This document shows positions 48,071 through 59,757 of a DNA stretch of 64,000 nucleotides, one piece after another. The stretch is from Whalleya microplaca (taxonomy: Eukaryota; Ascomycota; Sordariomycetes; Xylariales; Xylariaceae). The position numbers were made by a program, and so were the translations under genes. The DNA is taken from positions 496,001 through 560,000 of the forward strand of contig MU385728.1 of assembly GCA_022497155.1 (NCBI GenBank), in the 5' to 3' direction. The notes below the pieces were generated by a model that saw only the letters and a program-made list of their open reading frames with translations, did no database searches and had not been told where the DNA came from. Numbering within the stretch: position 1 is the first letter of the stretch; each line of letters begins with the position of its first letter.

Positions 48071-50556
48071 CTATGACTTTGGTGGCAATTTCTCCAGCAC
48101 TATGTTCTCCCCAGTGATCTCAAAGTCCCACGTAGCGCGATCATCAATATCCAACACCAAGGTATACTTCGCCGGCCATAGCGTCAAGTTACCATCCTCA
48201 TCACTGCGCGCAACACTGCCGAGTTTAACATCTAACGTCGCAGTCACAGTTACGCCAGGCTCAATATCATGCAGTCTCGTAAAGGCAACCAAGCTCTTGA
48301 GCGGATAAGGCGCCGGCCCGTACTCGCCCTTCAGGAACGCTAGCACAACATAGTCTGACGTAATATCTCCTGTATTTAAAACTGAGACGGGAATCGACAT
48401 CAGAGGAGCCAAATCTGGATAATTTCCCGAAGCTACGGGGCCAGTCTCCGTGAGCGAAATATTTGCCAGTAAAGCTTCGGTTGAAAATGCCGCGGGAAGA
48501 TCGGGTGCCAGTGAAACATTGAAGCTCGTGTAGTGCAGGCCGTGGCCGAAGGGGAATACTGGCGTCTCGTTATACCATTTGTATGTTCGCCTACAATTTA
48601 GCTGATTAACTCATTCGCTCACGAAACCGAAGGCTCATGACTTACCCAGGGCTTCCGGTCCCAGATTGCAAATTCATATCCGTCATCGGAACCTGATTGA
48701 CATAATCACCGGGATACTGTGTGACTGGTAGCCGCCCCGCAGGTGCTATCTCGCCAAGGAGTATGCTCACAACGGCCGCTCCGCCATCTTGTCCCGGATA
48801 CCCGGCCCATAGCAACGAATCGACACCGTCTTCCGCGACCAACTCTGAGCTGTCTACCATAGTCCCCATCTGAACGACCACAAACGGTTTAGTGCCCTTT
48901 GCCGCCGCGAGCTGCTTGATCAACGGTATTTGCTGACCGGGCCAGGTGATCTGCTCCCGGTCTCTGTCTTCGGCCTCGATGCTCGTGTCCACACCGCCAA
49001 CGAACACAATAGCGTCCGCCGCTTGAGCCATGTTGAGTGCAGCCGAAAAGCCAGATGTTGATGTTCCAGTGAGAGTGGCGCCCTGGGTATTAGACACGTC
49101 ATAGCCTGCAGCTTGAAAAGCAGAAACCACACTTGAGATGCTTTGCGCAATCCCGTAATAATTCCCTTGCATCTGCGTCGTCGCAGTGGCAAGGGGTCCG
49201 ATGACTGCTACACTGTTAATCGAGCTCGAGAGAGGCAACGCACCGTTATTCTTAAGCAGCACAAGGCCTTCCTGCGCAGCTTGCAAGGCTAGGGCCTTTG
49301 CCTCGGGCTTCGCTACGGCGTCCCATCTGAGCTGGCGGTATGGCTGTTCTGCTGGCAAGTCGAACCACCCTAGTCGCACCATGGAAGCATACCGTCGAAT
49401 TAACGACCGGTTAAGTACAGTGTCGTTGAATAGGCGCGAGTTATATGCAGATGGTAAGTTCTGGGGCCAAAACTGGCCACAATCGAGATCCGTGCCGGCA
49501 TTCAGACTCGCGGCGGCGGCTTGGGCGGCAGACCCGCCGTAACGGTGGTCATTCCAGACGTTAGCCAGGGCATCGCAGTCTGCCGTTACCCATCGATCCT
49601 CACTAGTGAATCCATATAGACCGCGAAGGACATCATCAAGGAGCCAGGGGTCAGCACACGTCGGTACACCGTTGACAGCGTTGTAACTGCACATGACGGA
49701 TTGTGCGTTGGCGTCTCGCACGCATGCTCGGAACGGCTGCAGATAATAATCCTGTAGATCTTGCGACGAGATTTTGGCATCGAAGGCATATCGCTTGTTT
49801 CCCTTCCAGTTCTCCATGTCGTATCCGGCGTAGTGTTTGCACGTCGCCGCCAACTTATAATAGGGGTCACCGCTCAGCCCTCCCTGCAAGCCAGGAATTA
49901 ATTGCATCACATACTGGCTCATATGATATGGATCCTCCGAGGGCACCTCCTGACCTCGTCCCCAACGAGGATCACGAAATGGGTTGATATTGGGCGTCCA
50001 GAAGTTCAGGCCACATCGACCGTCATTGCTGAACGCGCGAGCCTCGGTACTTGTCGTCTCCGCCACAGAGCGGATTAAGGGCATGTCAAAGGCGGCCCCC
50101 ATTGTGATAGGCTGCGGGAATGACGTGGCGTAGCTGAAGTTCCCCGAGTTCGCGAATTGAACACCCCGCGATCGCGCGACGCCATGGAGCGCTTCATTCC
50201 ACCACTCATAGGAAGGAAGGCCGAGACGTGAGACGCCAGGCGAGTTATCCCAAGTGTTAGATATCTTCTCATTTTGCGTGAACGCTGCCACGAGCTACAC
50301 ACGACGTGAGCGAGGAAAAGGGGTTGTGGTCAGGTAGTAATGCTTACCGCCTCCGCTCTTGACCATGGATCAAGTGTCGTGTTACACACTTGGTTGGAGG
50401 CCAACTAACTTCGTCAATTATCTCAATTACAGAAGATGGGGTTTTAAGACTTTGGGATTCACTTACGGGCCCAGACTGGCAATTGGGAAAGTCTCTAGCT
50501 GACGCGCTTCCCACTACCAGCAACAACCCAGCTCTTGATATCAACTTAAGATTCAT
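48071..50556 (-). CDS. secreted GH3 beta-xylosidase
   Basis: Exons 50556..50467, 50404..50348, 50294..48646 and 48590..48071 give 771 aa; introns are 62, 53 and 55 nt. The signal peptide MNLKLISRAGLLLVVGSASA is followed by FPNCQSGP-LASNQVCNTTLDPWSRAEA. That text is continuous only after removing the first intron with acceptor GTTAG, and matches fungal xylosidases. The (beta/alpha)8 domain contains LGLPSYEWWNEALHGVA, CKHYAGYDMENW and WVTADCDAL with predicted nucleophile Asp288. The second GH3 domain and a fibronectin-III-like end (FPFGHGLHYTSF...) are complete. It releases xylose from xylo-oligosaccharides outside the cell, complementing the pectinase and galactosidase at 7.5-16 kb. A 20-bp palindrome lies in its promoter. 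Confidence 0.94.
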
Positions 50557-53500
50557 AGTGAGATACTCTACTAAAGCCCTCTCATCACAGTCACAGTGTG
50601 TGCAATGATCATTTAGGTGCTGCCGTGATCACTCTAGTTGATTCGGTAGAATTGTGTCAAGGTCTAAGATCTAAAAGATTCCTAACAGCTCAGAAGATCC
50701 CTTTTAAGCAATGGGGATCTCGGAGCTCCGAGATCAATAATTGCTCCGAGATCTATAAGCTTATGGCTTGTAAGTGTTGAATTGGGAGGGAGGCTGAGTG
50801 TAGGCGACAAGGTTGATTAGAAGTCGAGGATCTGCCTGAGCTGTAATTTATCTAATTAAGTGTGGGGGCACAGACCTTCCCAACAGGCATTCTAACTTAT
50901 ACCCCTATTATCGTGACACCTCTCAATGATAAAGAAAGCTGTCGATGGCCGTAGCCATGATGTTTATATAAGCTTCATCTCGTAAATGAACTGTCTTGGC
51001 AGGAGGTCTAGACTAGCGGTTAAATTCTTGCACAATCAGGTATCGTGGTTAGGATTTTGTCATCGCGGAGTCGGCTCCTGCGAGGGAGTAACCAAGCATC
51101 ACGGAACCACTAAGGGCCTCCTTGTCCGTGAATGCGGGATCGAAAAATACTACTCTAATATATAGATAATATCGCCAATGCGGGGGAATCTGGTACGATA
51201 CATAATGCGTTAAGAACAACAGTAGCGATCAACTGGAAACTCAATGGTTTAGCCTAAAAGTCTTTCAAACTTGATTTATATGTCTATTCAATCGTTTCAT
51301 GGAACTAGGTGGTTATTTTGAAGCGGTGTTCTGTCGTAATATATACCATCGCCCGATAAGATAGTTGGTGGGATAACAGAGCATACGCTGGCGTATAAAT
51401 AATTGACAATGGAGAAAAACCACAACTAATAGGTAGCAAGATACTCATACGTTTGATTAAATAATAACACGATAATAGTACTACAGCCGTCAATATTAGT
51501 ATATCTGAAATTTTGAAGGCTATACAATCCCCGGCCATGCTATTGTTGTGGGGCTAGTACGTCGTAGCTATTAGTCAGTGGCATATAAGATGCCTGGATT
51601 TCTTTTTCTTTCAGTTACGCAGCCTTAGCTAGTCAGCTACCAGTTAATACTCACCTCTCCTCACTGATCAAAAGATATTATATGTGACTCGGCAGTTATT
51701 TTGACTTTATCACTATATTGGCTCCCCTTACACTTTATGCACTAGCATCCTACCCCAAGACACTAAGTGTTCTTCTCATGGCTACCTTGACTAGGATTCT
51801 GGGACATGTATTTCTATAAGAAATACTATTAGTATGGGCGTTAAGTGAATTTAAAGCCAATTCGTAATACTCATCAGAGTGGTGTATGAATTCTGATATG
51901 TCGATAGCCGCTTTGGAGACGAGAGTGAATATACTAGGCATAAGACACTTCGATGGGAATTTTGGTGAAAACGATTTGTCATTTGACTGAACCTAGTGAC
52001 CTTGTCAGATTGCGCGTGTCTGCCTTTCCGCGCCCTCTTTACCTACATAGGTAAGGGAGCAGACCCCGGGTTCCGTGAATGTGTAGTATACCTATCTTAT
52101 TGAGTTCAAAGGCCTATCTTCCACTTCGAAAACCAATTGCCGCCAGTACAACAGTAGCTAAAGGTACTCTATTGTTACTTGCAGCTTCATCTGTTCCACC
52201 AAGGCGGCCCATAAACTCCGTAGTTAGGTACCTCACACGAAGAGGGATTACAAGTAGGTAGATACAAGAGGTGACGGAAGACCTTGTGTTCTATGTTGGA
52301 CTGTCTGACATAAATGCTGTCAATTATAGAGTCTAGATCATTGGTCCATGCCTATTGTTTTTCTACTTAGTGTAGGGCATGTAATTTGAGTGCCTAGTCA
52401 AGACGATGAACCCCTATAGTTGTGATGCAAGCCCCCCATCAAGCTTGTGCATCTCTACAGATTTCGGTATGTGTCCTTCGTGTAACAGGTTGTCGCAAAA
52501 ACGACGCCGTTATTGCTAGCACAGCAATAACGCCTGATATATCCCGCGACACAGGTTCATGGCAGTACTCCGGTTTAATGTTACCACGAAGTTTCGTCGT
52601 CATCTCACTGCATGAGGCTCTTTCGATGGTAGTCTGTTTAACATGCATTAGTGGGCTAGCGCATTCAATTCAAGCCGTACCAGCAACATTTTCCATAGGT
52701 TGACAGTATTTACTGTGCTATAACAAGCAGATCAAGATCTATTAATGAGTGGTTTTACAACCAGTAAAGCCCCATACCGCTTCTTCTTTCTACACCAATA
52801 ACTTGAGAGGCATTTACGACCCGTAATCATATCGAAAAATTATCCCATCCGTTTCTCTGAAACAAAAGAAAAGAATGACCTGGTTTTATTTTGAGATAAG
52901 GCAGTTTAAGTTAGCCGATAGGGCTTCGAACCGAGCTTCAATGTTATATCCGAAGCGGTTTCTCGAAATTACGCAACTATATCAGCCACTAATAGGCAAG
53001 CCTAATCTGCTACGGCTTACGCCCCCAATATACGCACTTAACTTACTCCCTGAATGCCCTGAAGTGTACTGTAGACAATCAAGCTTACCAGCATTATAAT
53101 CCCTGATTTTAATGTTAACCCTAAAAGAATCAAGAGCCTCGTATTGTGTTATTGACGCGGAGAGTAGAGACGATACATATATTATATGGAACTAAGGAAC
53201 TCATCACTATTGACTACGTAGGTACCTATGTATAAGGTTAAGCTGTACGGTGGTTTCGCTCGGCTGCGGCTGAGATTGCCATTTAGATGAACAAGTTGGC
53301 ATTTTGTCAGTAGCATAAATTCGCCTCATAAGAACCATATGGAGGAACGAAGTAGTACCAAGCAGGAATGATGAGCGTACAGATCCCACCATATTGTACT
53401 ATGATAGTGTTTTGCGGTCAAGAAGACAGGGTCCGACGTCGGACCATGTCGAATACATATCCCCCTGAAGTTGGGACTGGAGCCCCACATGAGGCGAACG

Positions 53501-53697
53501 ACTTGCCCCTGCCCAAGTCCCCGGGTCTGAATTTGATAATCAGGCGTCAGCACTAAACAAGATGATACGGAATGGTAATTAATTTGTAGAGCATCGTTTT
53601 CATTTATAGGCAGTACCTAAATATCAGAATGAGGTCTGGATATTAATCTTAGAGCACCACGCTCCTAGGTATTACGAATCTCATCCCTTGAGCAACA
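50557..53697. other. promoter of GH3 gene and gene-poor 3.1 kb tract
   Basis: The first part is the beta-xylosidase 5' flank, including the palindrome at 50716-50735 and, on the gene's strand, a GGCTAA element at 51254..51249. That matches the known XlnR/Xyr1 core GGCTAR but is about 690 bp upstream. A minus-strand scrap at 52439-52640 (SRDISGVIAVLAITASFLR) faintly resembles a fungal Pth11-type rhodopsin-domain protein but is isolated. No gene is called. Confidence 0.45.
50716..50752. promoter_or_regulatory. perfect 20-bp palindrome plus third half-site upstream of GH3 gene
   Basis: GATCTCGGAGCTCCGAGATC (50716-50735) is its own reverse complement. After a 7-bp AATAATT spacer comes CTCCGAGATC again (inside GCTCCGAGATCT, to 50752). 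It lies about 160-200 bp upstream of the beta-xylosidase ATG. The CGGAG...CTCCG core resembles inverted CGG half-sites bound by Zn2Cys6 regulators; that reading is inference. Confidence 0.5.
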
Positions 53698-54659
53698 TCA
53701 CTTTGCTACAGGGTCCTTCTGAGCAACAAATCGCAGTCGAACATAGTTGACGGTGAAGGCTCCATCGTGTTGACGTCTTCCAACCCCCTCCAGCACTTGA
53801 ACGACCTCCTCCACCGCGGCATCGCGCTGAGCCTCCGCGGGCAACAGTTCGAGAAAGTTTGCGCCAAATAGACGGACCCTGCATCATGCATTTAATGTTA
53901 GCAATAATCACTTTTATTTCTGTCTCTGAAAGATGACCCTCACCATCCTTCTATTCCACCGCCTTCACCCTTAGTAAGCACTGTCTGTCTTAATTCGACT
54001 TCGCCCTTGAGCCACCGGAACCCTTGGCTCTCCACCAAGTCCTTCATGGCCTCAATACTGGGAAACCACCACGGAGATGCGCTCCTTGCCACGCCAACCG
54101 GAATGCCTTGATGGACCAGAGCCGCAATGATAGCCGCATGAACCTCAGCCACGTTACCTAGTCCTCCCGACTCGCTGACAAGAAGTCCGCCAGGCTTGAG
54201 GGCGTTGAAGCAGCCTTTGATGGCGTTTGTGCGGGTAGCCTCATCACGGAGGATCCAGTGCAGAGCGGCGTTGGAGAAGACCTTGTCAAATGAAGCGGTG
54301 CACAGGTTTGCATCTCTGTCGAGGTATCGACAGTCAACGACGCGAGCATCAAGGGCCGGGAAGGTCTTGTTGCTTGACTTGATCATGTTGGGTGAGCCAT
54401 CTACGCCGACCATACGCTTTACGTGCGGCGCAATTTTAGCGGTCAAGACGCCATCTCCACAGCCGACATCGAGTATCTCATCTAGGTAGGTACACGGTCA
54501 ATTGATGTGGCGCACTGGGGACTCGAAATTGTTACCTTGCGGCTGAGGGTCTAGCCACTCGACAATTTTGCTGGTCAAAGCCGCCACGAAAGGAGCAACC
54601 TTGGTGCCGTAGTCATCGGCCGACCAGAAATCGGTCTTATTGGAGATCGATGAGGTCAT
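53698..54659 (-). CDS. class I SAM-dependent methyltransferase
   Basis: Exons 54659..54536, 54481..53944 and 53878..53698 give 280 aa. The first splice (g|AT GAG) creates DEILDVGCGDGVLTAKIAPH, the SAM-binding motif I (residues 45-52). Then follow MVGVDGSPNMIKSS (acidic loop binding the ribose), FDKVFSNAALHWI and LKPGGLLVSESGG (motif post III). This is the arrangement of trans-aconitate/ubiquinone-type small-molecule methyltransferases. The second splice adds 60 residues (VRLFGANFLELLPAEAQRDA and beyond) in place of an early stop and fits the usual C-terminus. No signal peptide; substrate unknown. Confidence 0.88.
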
Positions 54660-55626
54660 TTTGTGCGCAATGGACGTGAAGAACTTGCAGTTGCAATGGG
54701 ATGTAGATACAGGGGATAGGGCAGGTTCTGTGAATCGAATGATGCTTCCCGGTACATGTAACGGAAGGTGAAGCCACTGTAGTCGAGAAGTGCCTGCGGT
54801 TACACTGCCTAGGTAACACGGGGACATGGATCCTCTGAAGATGAATAACATTGAAATCAATGTACAGTAGAACAAATCATACCATGCGTGACGCACACTT
54901 CCTAGTGAGGGATCCCAAGGACAACCTTAGGCCAGTGCCACCTGTAATTGGTGAGTTCCCAGCACCTGCATCCTAGGCAGTTTCAGTGAGGCTCTGCTAA
55001 TACTCGGGGATGCATAAGGTATGTACATAGGTAGGTACATGATGCGGTGTACAGGATGAGACGAATAATGTACTTCCTCTGTGGTCCATGTCAACGGCAA
55101 GAAAAAGTCTGCAGGTTTCCAACTCAGTAAAGCCGGTATTATATGAATTGTATTGTAAGCAGATCTAGAGAAAATTGAACGCTTACAAATATGTTTCTAT
55201 GGTTACTATTATCGACTAAAATTTCATTATGCACTTCGTTCGTTATAAAGCAATCATTGACATTAAACATATCACACGTATGTGACTTAGCTACTTAAGA
55301 ATGTTTCTGACACATATATCCCTGACTCTTAAGCTTGTTCGTTACTATCAGATAAATAATGGCCATAGGCTGCGAACCACACAGAGGATGTGCGTCAGGC
55401 ACTTGTCCTGTACCCATAGTAAACGTTTGACGAGGTCTCTAGCACTATGAACTAGTAACATATATCTGTTATACAATGTTATCACAATTCTCTTCAAATG
55501 ATCATTGGCCATCATCTCGGTTCTCGTGACAAGGAGTTACTAGACATCTTATTATATATACATTACACTTCAACTCATCATTCAAGTTTAATTAGCAGGC
55601 AGCAGAGTCACTTACATTACTGAATC
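54660..55626. other. divergent promoter region
   Basis: A 967-bp spacer between the methyltransferase (-) and the DUF3445 gene (+). It contains TAGGTAGGTAC at 55028-55038. No gene was seen; the two flanking genes could share control elements. Confidence 0.5.
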
Positions 55627-56868
55627 ATGCTCGACGTTATATACGATATAGACTATTATACGTCGATACTATGGTTTCTCCTATTGGGCTCAGCTCTTCT
55701 GGTCCTGCCTCGGGTTGTGACAACCTTCACGCAAGTCCAGCTCAAGCAGTCAAACAATGGGCTATGCCTGGATCCAGAAATTGAGCCTTTGTGGGATTTT
55801 GACTTCCGGAAGACAGACCCCATTAGGTACCAACCATATAAGACGCAGGGCCACGTCACCATGGGTAGAGTACAATCGGCATCTAATGCCTGGCTTGGAG
55901 ACTAACCACATGAGAATAGGAATTCAGAAGCGCACCCGTTCTGAATGGGTTCGTATTGACCGCGGATATCTCGCCCGTATCCAGGAGCGCCTGCCTCTGA
56001 TCAGGGGGAAGCCAGAATTCACTATCGGTACCGGCGAAAAAGTGGACGCGGCCATCGAGGAGCTTTACGAGGAAGTCATGATTCGACACCTACCCGCCAG
56101 ATTTCCGACCATGTTCAAGTCGTGCGGAAAACTAGTTGAGAACTTGGCCACAGGTAGGACTTACCCCCTCACCACCGCTGGACTATCACATGCCCAGATG
56201 CTAGCATATATGGGAGAAAATGTTGAGGAAGACTTCTACTTCATGTGTCCGGACCTGGACGGAGAGTATCGCCTGGAAGGTTACATCGCGTGTTTCCCAG
56301 GTGGGTTTCTGAGCCCGGCCCGGGTCGGCGAATCCGTACGGGAGATCCACCAGCCAGTCCCAGGTTATGACAGCAAACTCGGACTCAGTGTGGACCGATA
56401 CTTTGCTCGGATGCAGCCTGGAAATTTTATAGGGCGTATGAATGTATGTCAAACCCCATATGCTTCTCATGATTTCTTTCTCATACTGACTAAGGAGAGC
56501 AGTGGTCTTTGCAGGTTGACGGAGCTGACCTCTTCCGCACCGATGGCAACAATTACTACCCCGGAGCAGACCAGTCTGTCTGGGACGACAAGAAAGATCC
56601 TGACCTCGATGACTGCTTCCTACGTGTGGAACATCAAACCCTCGTCAAACTGCCGCGAACTAGCGCCGTTATATTCACGGTGCGGTCTTACATGACTCCG
56701 CTCCGTCAGGTTAAGGCTGAGGGAGATGGGAAAGCCCTCGCCGAAGCTATCGAGTCCATGCCTGAAGGACTTGGGCATTACAAGATGCGTCAATATTGGG
56801 GGGCAAAGATACTTCCGTGGCTAATAGAAGATGCCCCAATAAACGATGCTATTAAAGACAGGGAATAA
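55627..56868 (+). CDS. DUF3445 / heme-dependent oxidative N-demethylase-like protein
   Basis: Exons 55627..55864, 55920..56443 and 56515..56868 give 371 aa. An N-terminal membrane segment (ILWFLLLGSALLVLP) anchors it. The first intron (55 nt) joins HVTMG to IQKRTRSEWVRIDRGYLAR, the conserved start of the family; without it the frame is lost. Family blocks are YRLEGYIACFPGGFLSP, IHQPVPGYDSKLGLSVDRYF and RVEHQTLVKLPRTSAVIFTV. The described bacterial and fungal relatives bind heme and oxidatively remove methyl groups from amines. Heme ligands cannot be assigned by eye. The gene looks intact. Confidence 0.87.
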
Positions 56869-57665
56869 GCAAGTATGGAGTTCAGATTGCATCATGTCAT
56901 ATAAGTATTGATCAACAAGATATCTAATCAGTGCAAAGGTTTTGTAATCACTAGAGGGCTCTTTCCAGGTGAAAGATTCTAAGTAAAAGATAGCTAGTCG
57001 CTTCATATCTTAATTGGTGTATGATTATAACCATATACTGCACAGACACGAGTATTAGAGAGAAGGATTGTATCTTTTTCTTCTTTCCTTCTTCGTCAAT
57101 AACCATTTTAAAAACATTTCCTACATAAATTAAGAGTTGGTTTCAAGGTTTATTACACTATTGATTACTTAAGTAGATCGATGAAGTTTATCGACGCCGA
57201 GAACGTGAATGCTTGCTATCTACATGGCTTCATCCTACAAGATGTCATTAAAACGTCATCACCTGGGTAGATAGATATCGAGGTAGGTCATAGATCCAGT
57301 ACAGATTGCACCTTTCCTTCCAAACCTGGTTATCACAGATAGTTGCAGAGAGAAACAAAGTTTGATAAGCTGCGATCAAATGATCCTATCTGCTTGTGTT
57401 GTAAGACAAGGACGGAGGTATCTCCGGTTTTCCTCCACAACGCTACTGCAGGTACATAGTTAAATGAGATCAGTGATCGGGTAGCTACTTAAATAAGACG
57501 TAAATGGAGGTATCATCGATCGTAAAAAGCAATTCTATTCTTTCATATAGACTTGAGCTACCTGCTAATCAGCCTAATCAATCCAATTACTTCAAAAGCA
57601 GACAAGCAGCCATCTTCTAGGTGGCCTACAGGTTAGTCAATATCTACGCACAACTGCAGCCCAAA
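56869..57665. other. intergenic region
   Basis: Lies between two co-directional genes. Contains TAGATAGATATCGAGGTAGG near 57269-57290; otherwise nothing was recognised. The last 100 bp are the 5' leader of the SMP gene. Confidence 0.5.
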
Positions 57666-58342
57666 ATGTCTCGTTCATCACTTACCAGAGCTTTCAAGTT
57701 CTCTCACGTCAACCCACGTACCACAATTCACCAACCAATCTACAAACCAATCACCAAGATGAGCGGCCGAACTCTCACTTCGGATGCTATCTCCAACATC
57801 ACTGCTAAGGAGAAGGAGCTCACTAGCGAGGAGCGACCTGTCCGTGGTGGTCCAACAGCCCAGGCTCAAAAACATGCCAACGAGAACATCACGCCCAATG
57901 TCATCTCTGACATCGCCCAGGGGGAAAAGAAGGTGACTGGACAGGACGTTCCTGTGAAGGGCGGCCCTACGGCTTTCGTTCAAAGCGCTGCAACTTCAGT
58001 AAGTCCGAGTCCTGCTCTCCGACTCTATAACCATTACATCATATCTTTCAGGATACACTAACCGTTCCTTAGAAGTCCGTGCCCCTTTACCAAGAGCATA
58101 GCGGCAAGCTTGACTCCAGTACTATCTCTGCCATTACTGGTGCGGAGAATGAGATCACGTGGAACGCCTTGCCAGTCAAGGGCGGACCAACTGCTCAGGC
58201 CCAGAGTCATGCTGGTGAACCCATCAACAGTCAGAACCTCCATGATATCACCGAGGGTGAGAAGAAGATCACTGGCGGCCAGCGAGTCAAAGGTGGACCA
58301 ACTGCCATCGCTCAGAGTGAGTTGGGCAAAAGCCGCGCCTAA
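57666..58342 (+). CDS. four-repeat SMP (seed maturation/LEA-like) protein
   Basis: Exons 57666..57998 and 58073..58342, with a 74-nt phase-0 intron (GTAAGT...CCTTAG), give 200 aa. Four units of about 31 residues lie at 37-68, 75-106, 124-155 and 162-192, each of the form ISxITxxEKxxTxxxxPVKGGPTAQAQ, the SMP signature of plant seed maturation proteins. Each exon carries two units, so the intron divides the protein symmetrically. The first 31 residues (MSRSSLTRAFKFSHVNPRTT) are rich in Arg/Ser without acids, like a mitochondrial presequence; a second ATG at 57759 would skip it, allowing a cytosolic form. A role in desiccation or stress protection is inferred from the family. Confidence 0.85.
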
Positions 58343-58838
58343 TTGATCGGTATGCAACCAAATGGGCGATTTGCGATCGCTTTTGACGATTCATATGATA
58401 TGAAGAGATTCTCATTCTTATGAGAAGATATGGCAGCATTTGATTTGCACTCGCGGCAGCCTGGCAGGCTTGTTTTGGGGTCAGCTTGATAGGCGACCGA
58501 GAATTCAAAAGCAGACTATAGTTGTTGGCACGTAACATATCATTATTTCTCAAGCTACAGCTTGAGCAGATCTCAATGATTAAGTCATATTCATAATTAA
58601 TCATTCGATAGTGATTATATGCCTACAGGTGGTCGTAAACTATGTAATACTCCTGAATGGGTGTCAGGCTGCCTTTCATACAAATCCAATCGCTCCAAGT
58701 AATTTGGAAATGACCGAGACACTTCGACCTCCTTGTGTGGTCTAGAAATGTTATAGGTTTGTAAAGAGAGGAGCAGGCAATTGCTGTTCTATCCAGCTTT
58801 CCATGCCCTGCACTTTCAATTTCTGGCTCTCCAGATTT
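58343..58838. other. convergent intergenic region
   Basis: Holds the 3' ends of the SMP gene and the membrane-protein gene. Nothing else was seen. Confidence 0.55.
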
Positions 58839-59757
58839 TCAAGTCACCTCCACACTCGTATTCGTAATCAACACGGCACTCGAGTACAAAGTAGGCTGGC
58901 CCATAGTATCATTCGTGGTAGTGCCGTTCTTGAGATAGCAAAAGCCTGCGGTCTCCTTGACGAGGGACACAGCGACGCAGTAGCCCCCGCCGACGCCCGC
59001 GCCGCCGTTCAACCCCGCGCGGTACGCCGAGTTGTACTCGGCGCACGCCATCATGCACGTCTCCAGCGTCGGCATGAAGATGCGGAGGATATCGTGCGTG
59101 TGCGCCGCCGCACTTGACACATAGTTTGTGTAGCATTGCTGCTTGAACAGCTGCGCCCCTAGCCCCGCCTCCAGCGGGATCGCCTGCCCGTTCACCGCGT
59201 ACGGCGTGTACGTCTGCCCCTCGATCGTCGGACACCCGCCATCGGTGGGCTGTTCGCTGGACGAGCCGGCTGTAGGGGAGCTGCTGGGTGTGGAAGGGAC
59301 GGTTGTAGATGGCACGTCGCTTCATACACGCACAGTTGTTAGCCATGAAAAGCTCGATGCACGATGCACGCATGCACGCACGCACGCAGGCGGATACAAA
59401 CCTTGAAGTGCTGTGTTCCTCTTTCTGCTGTGCCCTCATGGCGCCGCCCACGCCCCCACCAATTCCGCCCGCCAGAATCATGGTTATGAGGACCATTATT
59501 ACCCAGAACGACGGTACCGTCAGCCCTAATATCCTTCGTTTCTCATCGCTGGGATACTTGGTGTCCTCTGGTCCCCATGGCGAAGTCGGGGTCCATCTTG
59601 CCTCCTCGCCCGACCACGCCGGTGCGTGAGTCGGCAGTGGGTACAAAGGAGAGTCATTGGGGACAACTTCAAGCCCTTCCTGGTTTCCCTGGACATCCGG
59701 ATATTTCGGCGCAACGTCTTCGCTGTAATTGAAGCGGTGGTTGTAGGAATAATCCAT
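58839..59757 (-). CDS. single-pass membrane protein with proline-rich tail and cysteine-containing extracellular domain
   Basis: Exons 59757..59402 and 59319..58839, with an 82-nt phase-2 intron, give 278 aa. The first 75 residues are hydrophilic, Pro/Tyr-rich and probably cytosolic. SFWVIMVLITMILAGGIGGGVGG (81-105) is the membrane span with a glycine-rich end. After a Ser/Thr/Pro linker (VPSTTVPSTPSSSPTAGSSS), the outer domain has scattered cysteines (GGCPTIEG, QQCYTNYV, ETCMMACAEYN, GGYCVAV, GFCYLKNG), reminiscent of fungal PAN-like surface proteins. A function cannot be given. The intron contains a TGCG/TGCA repeat run near 59366-59394. Confidence 0.8.
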
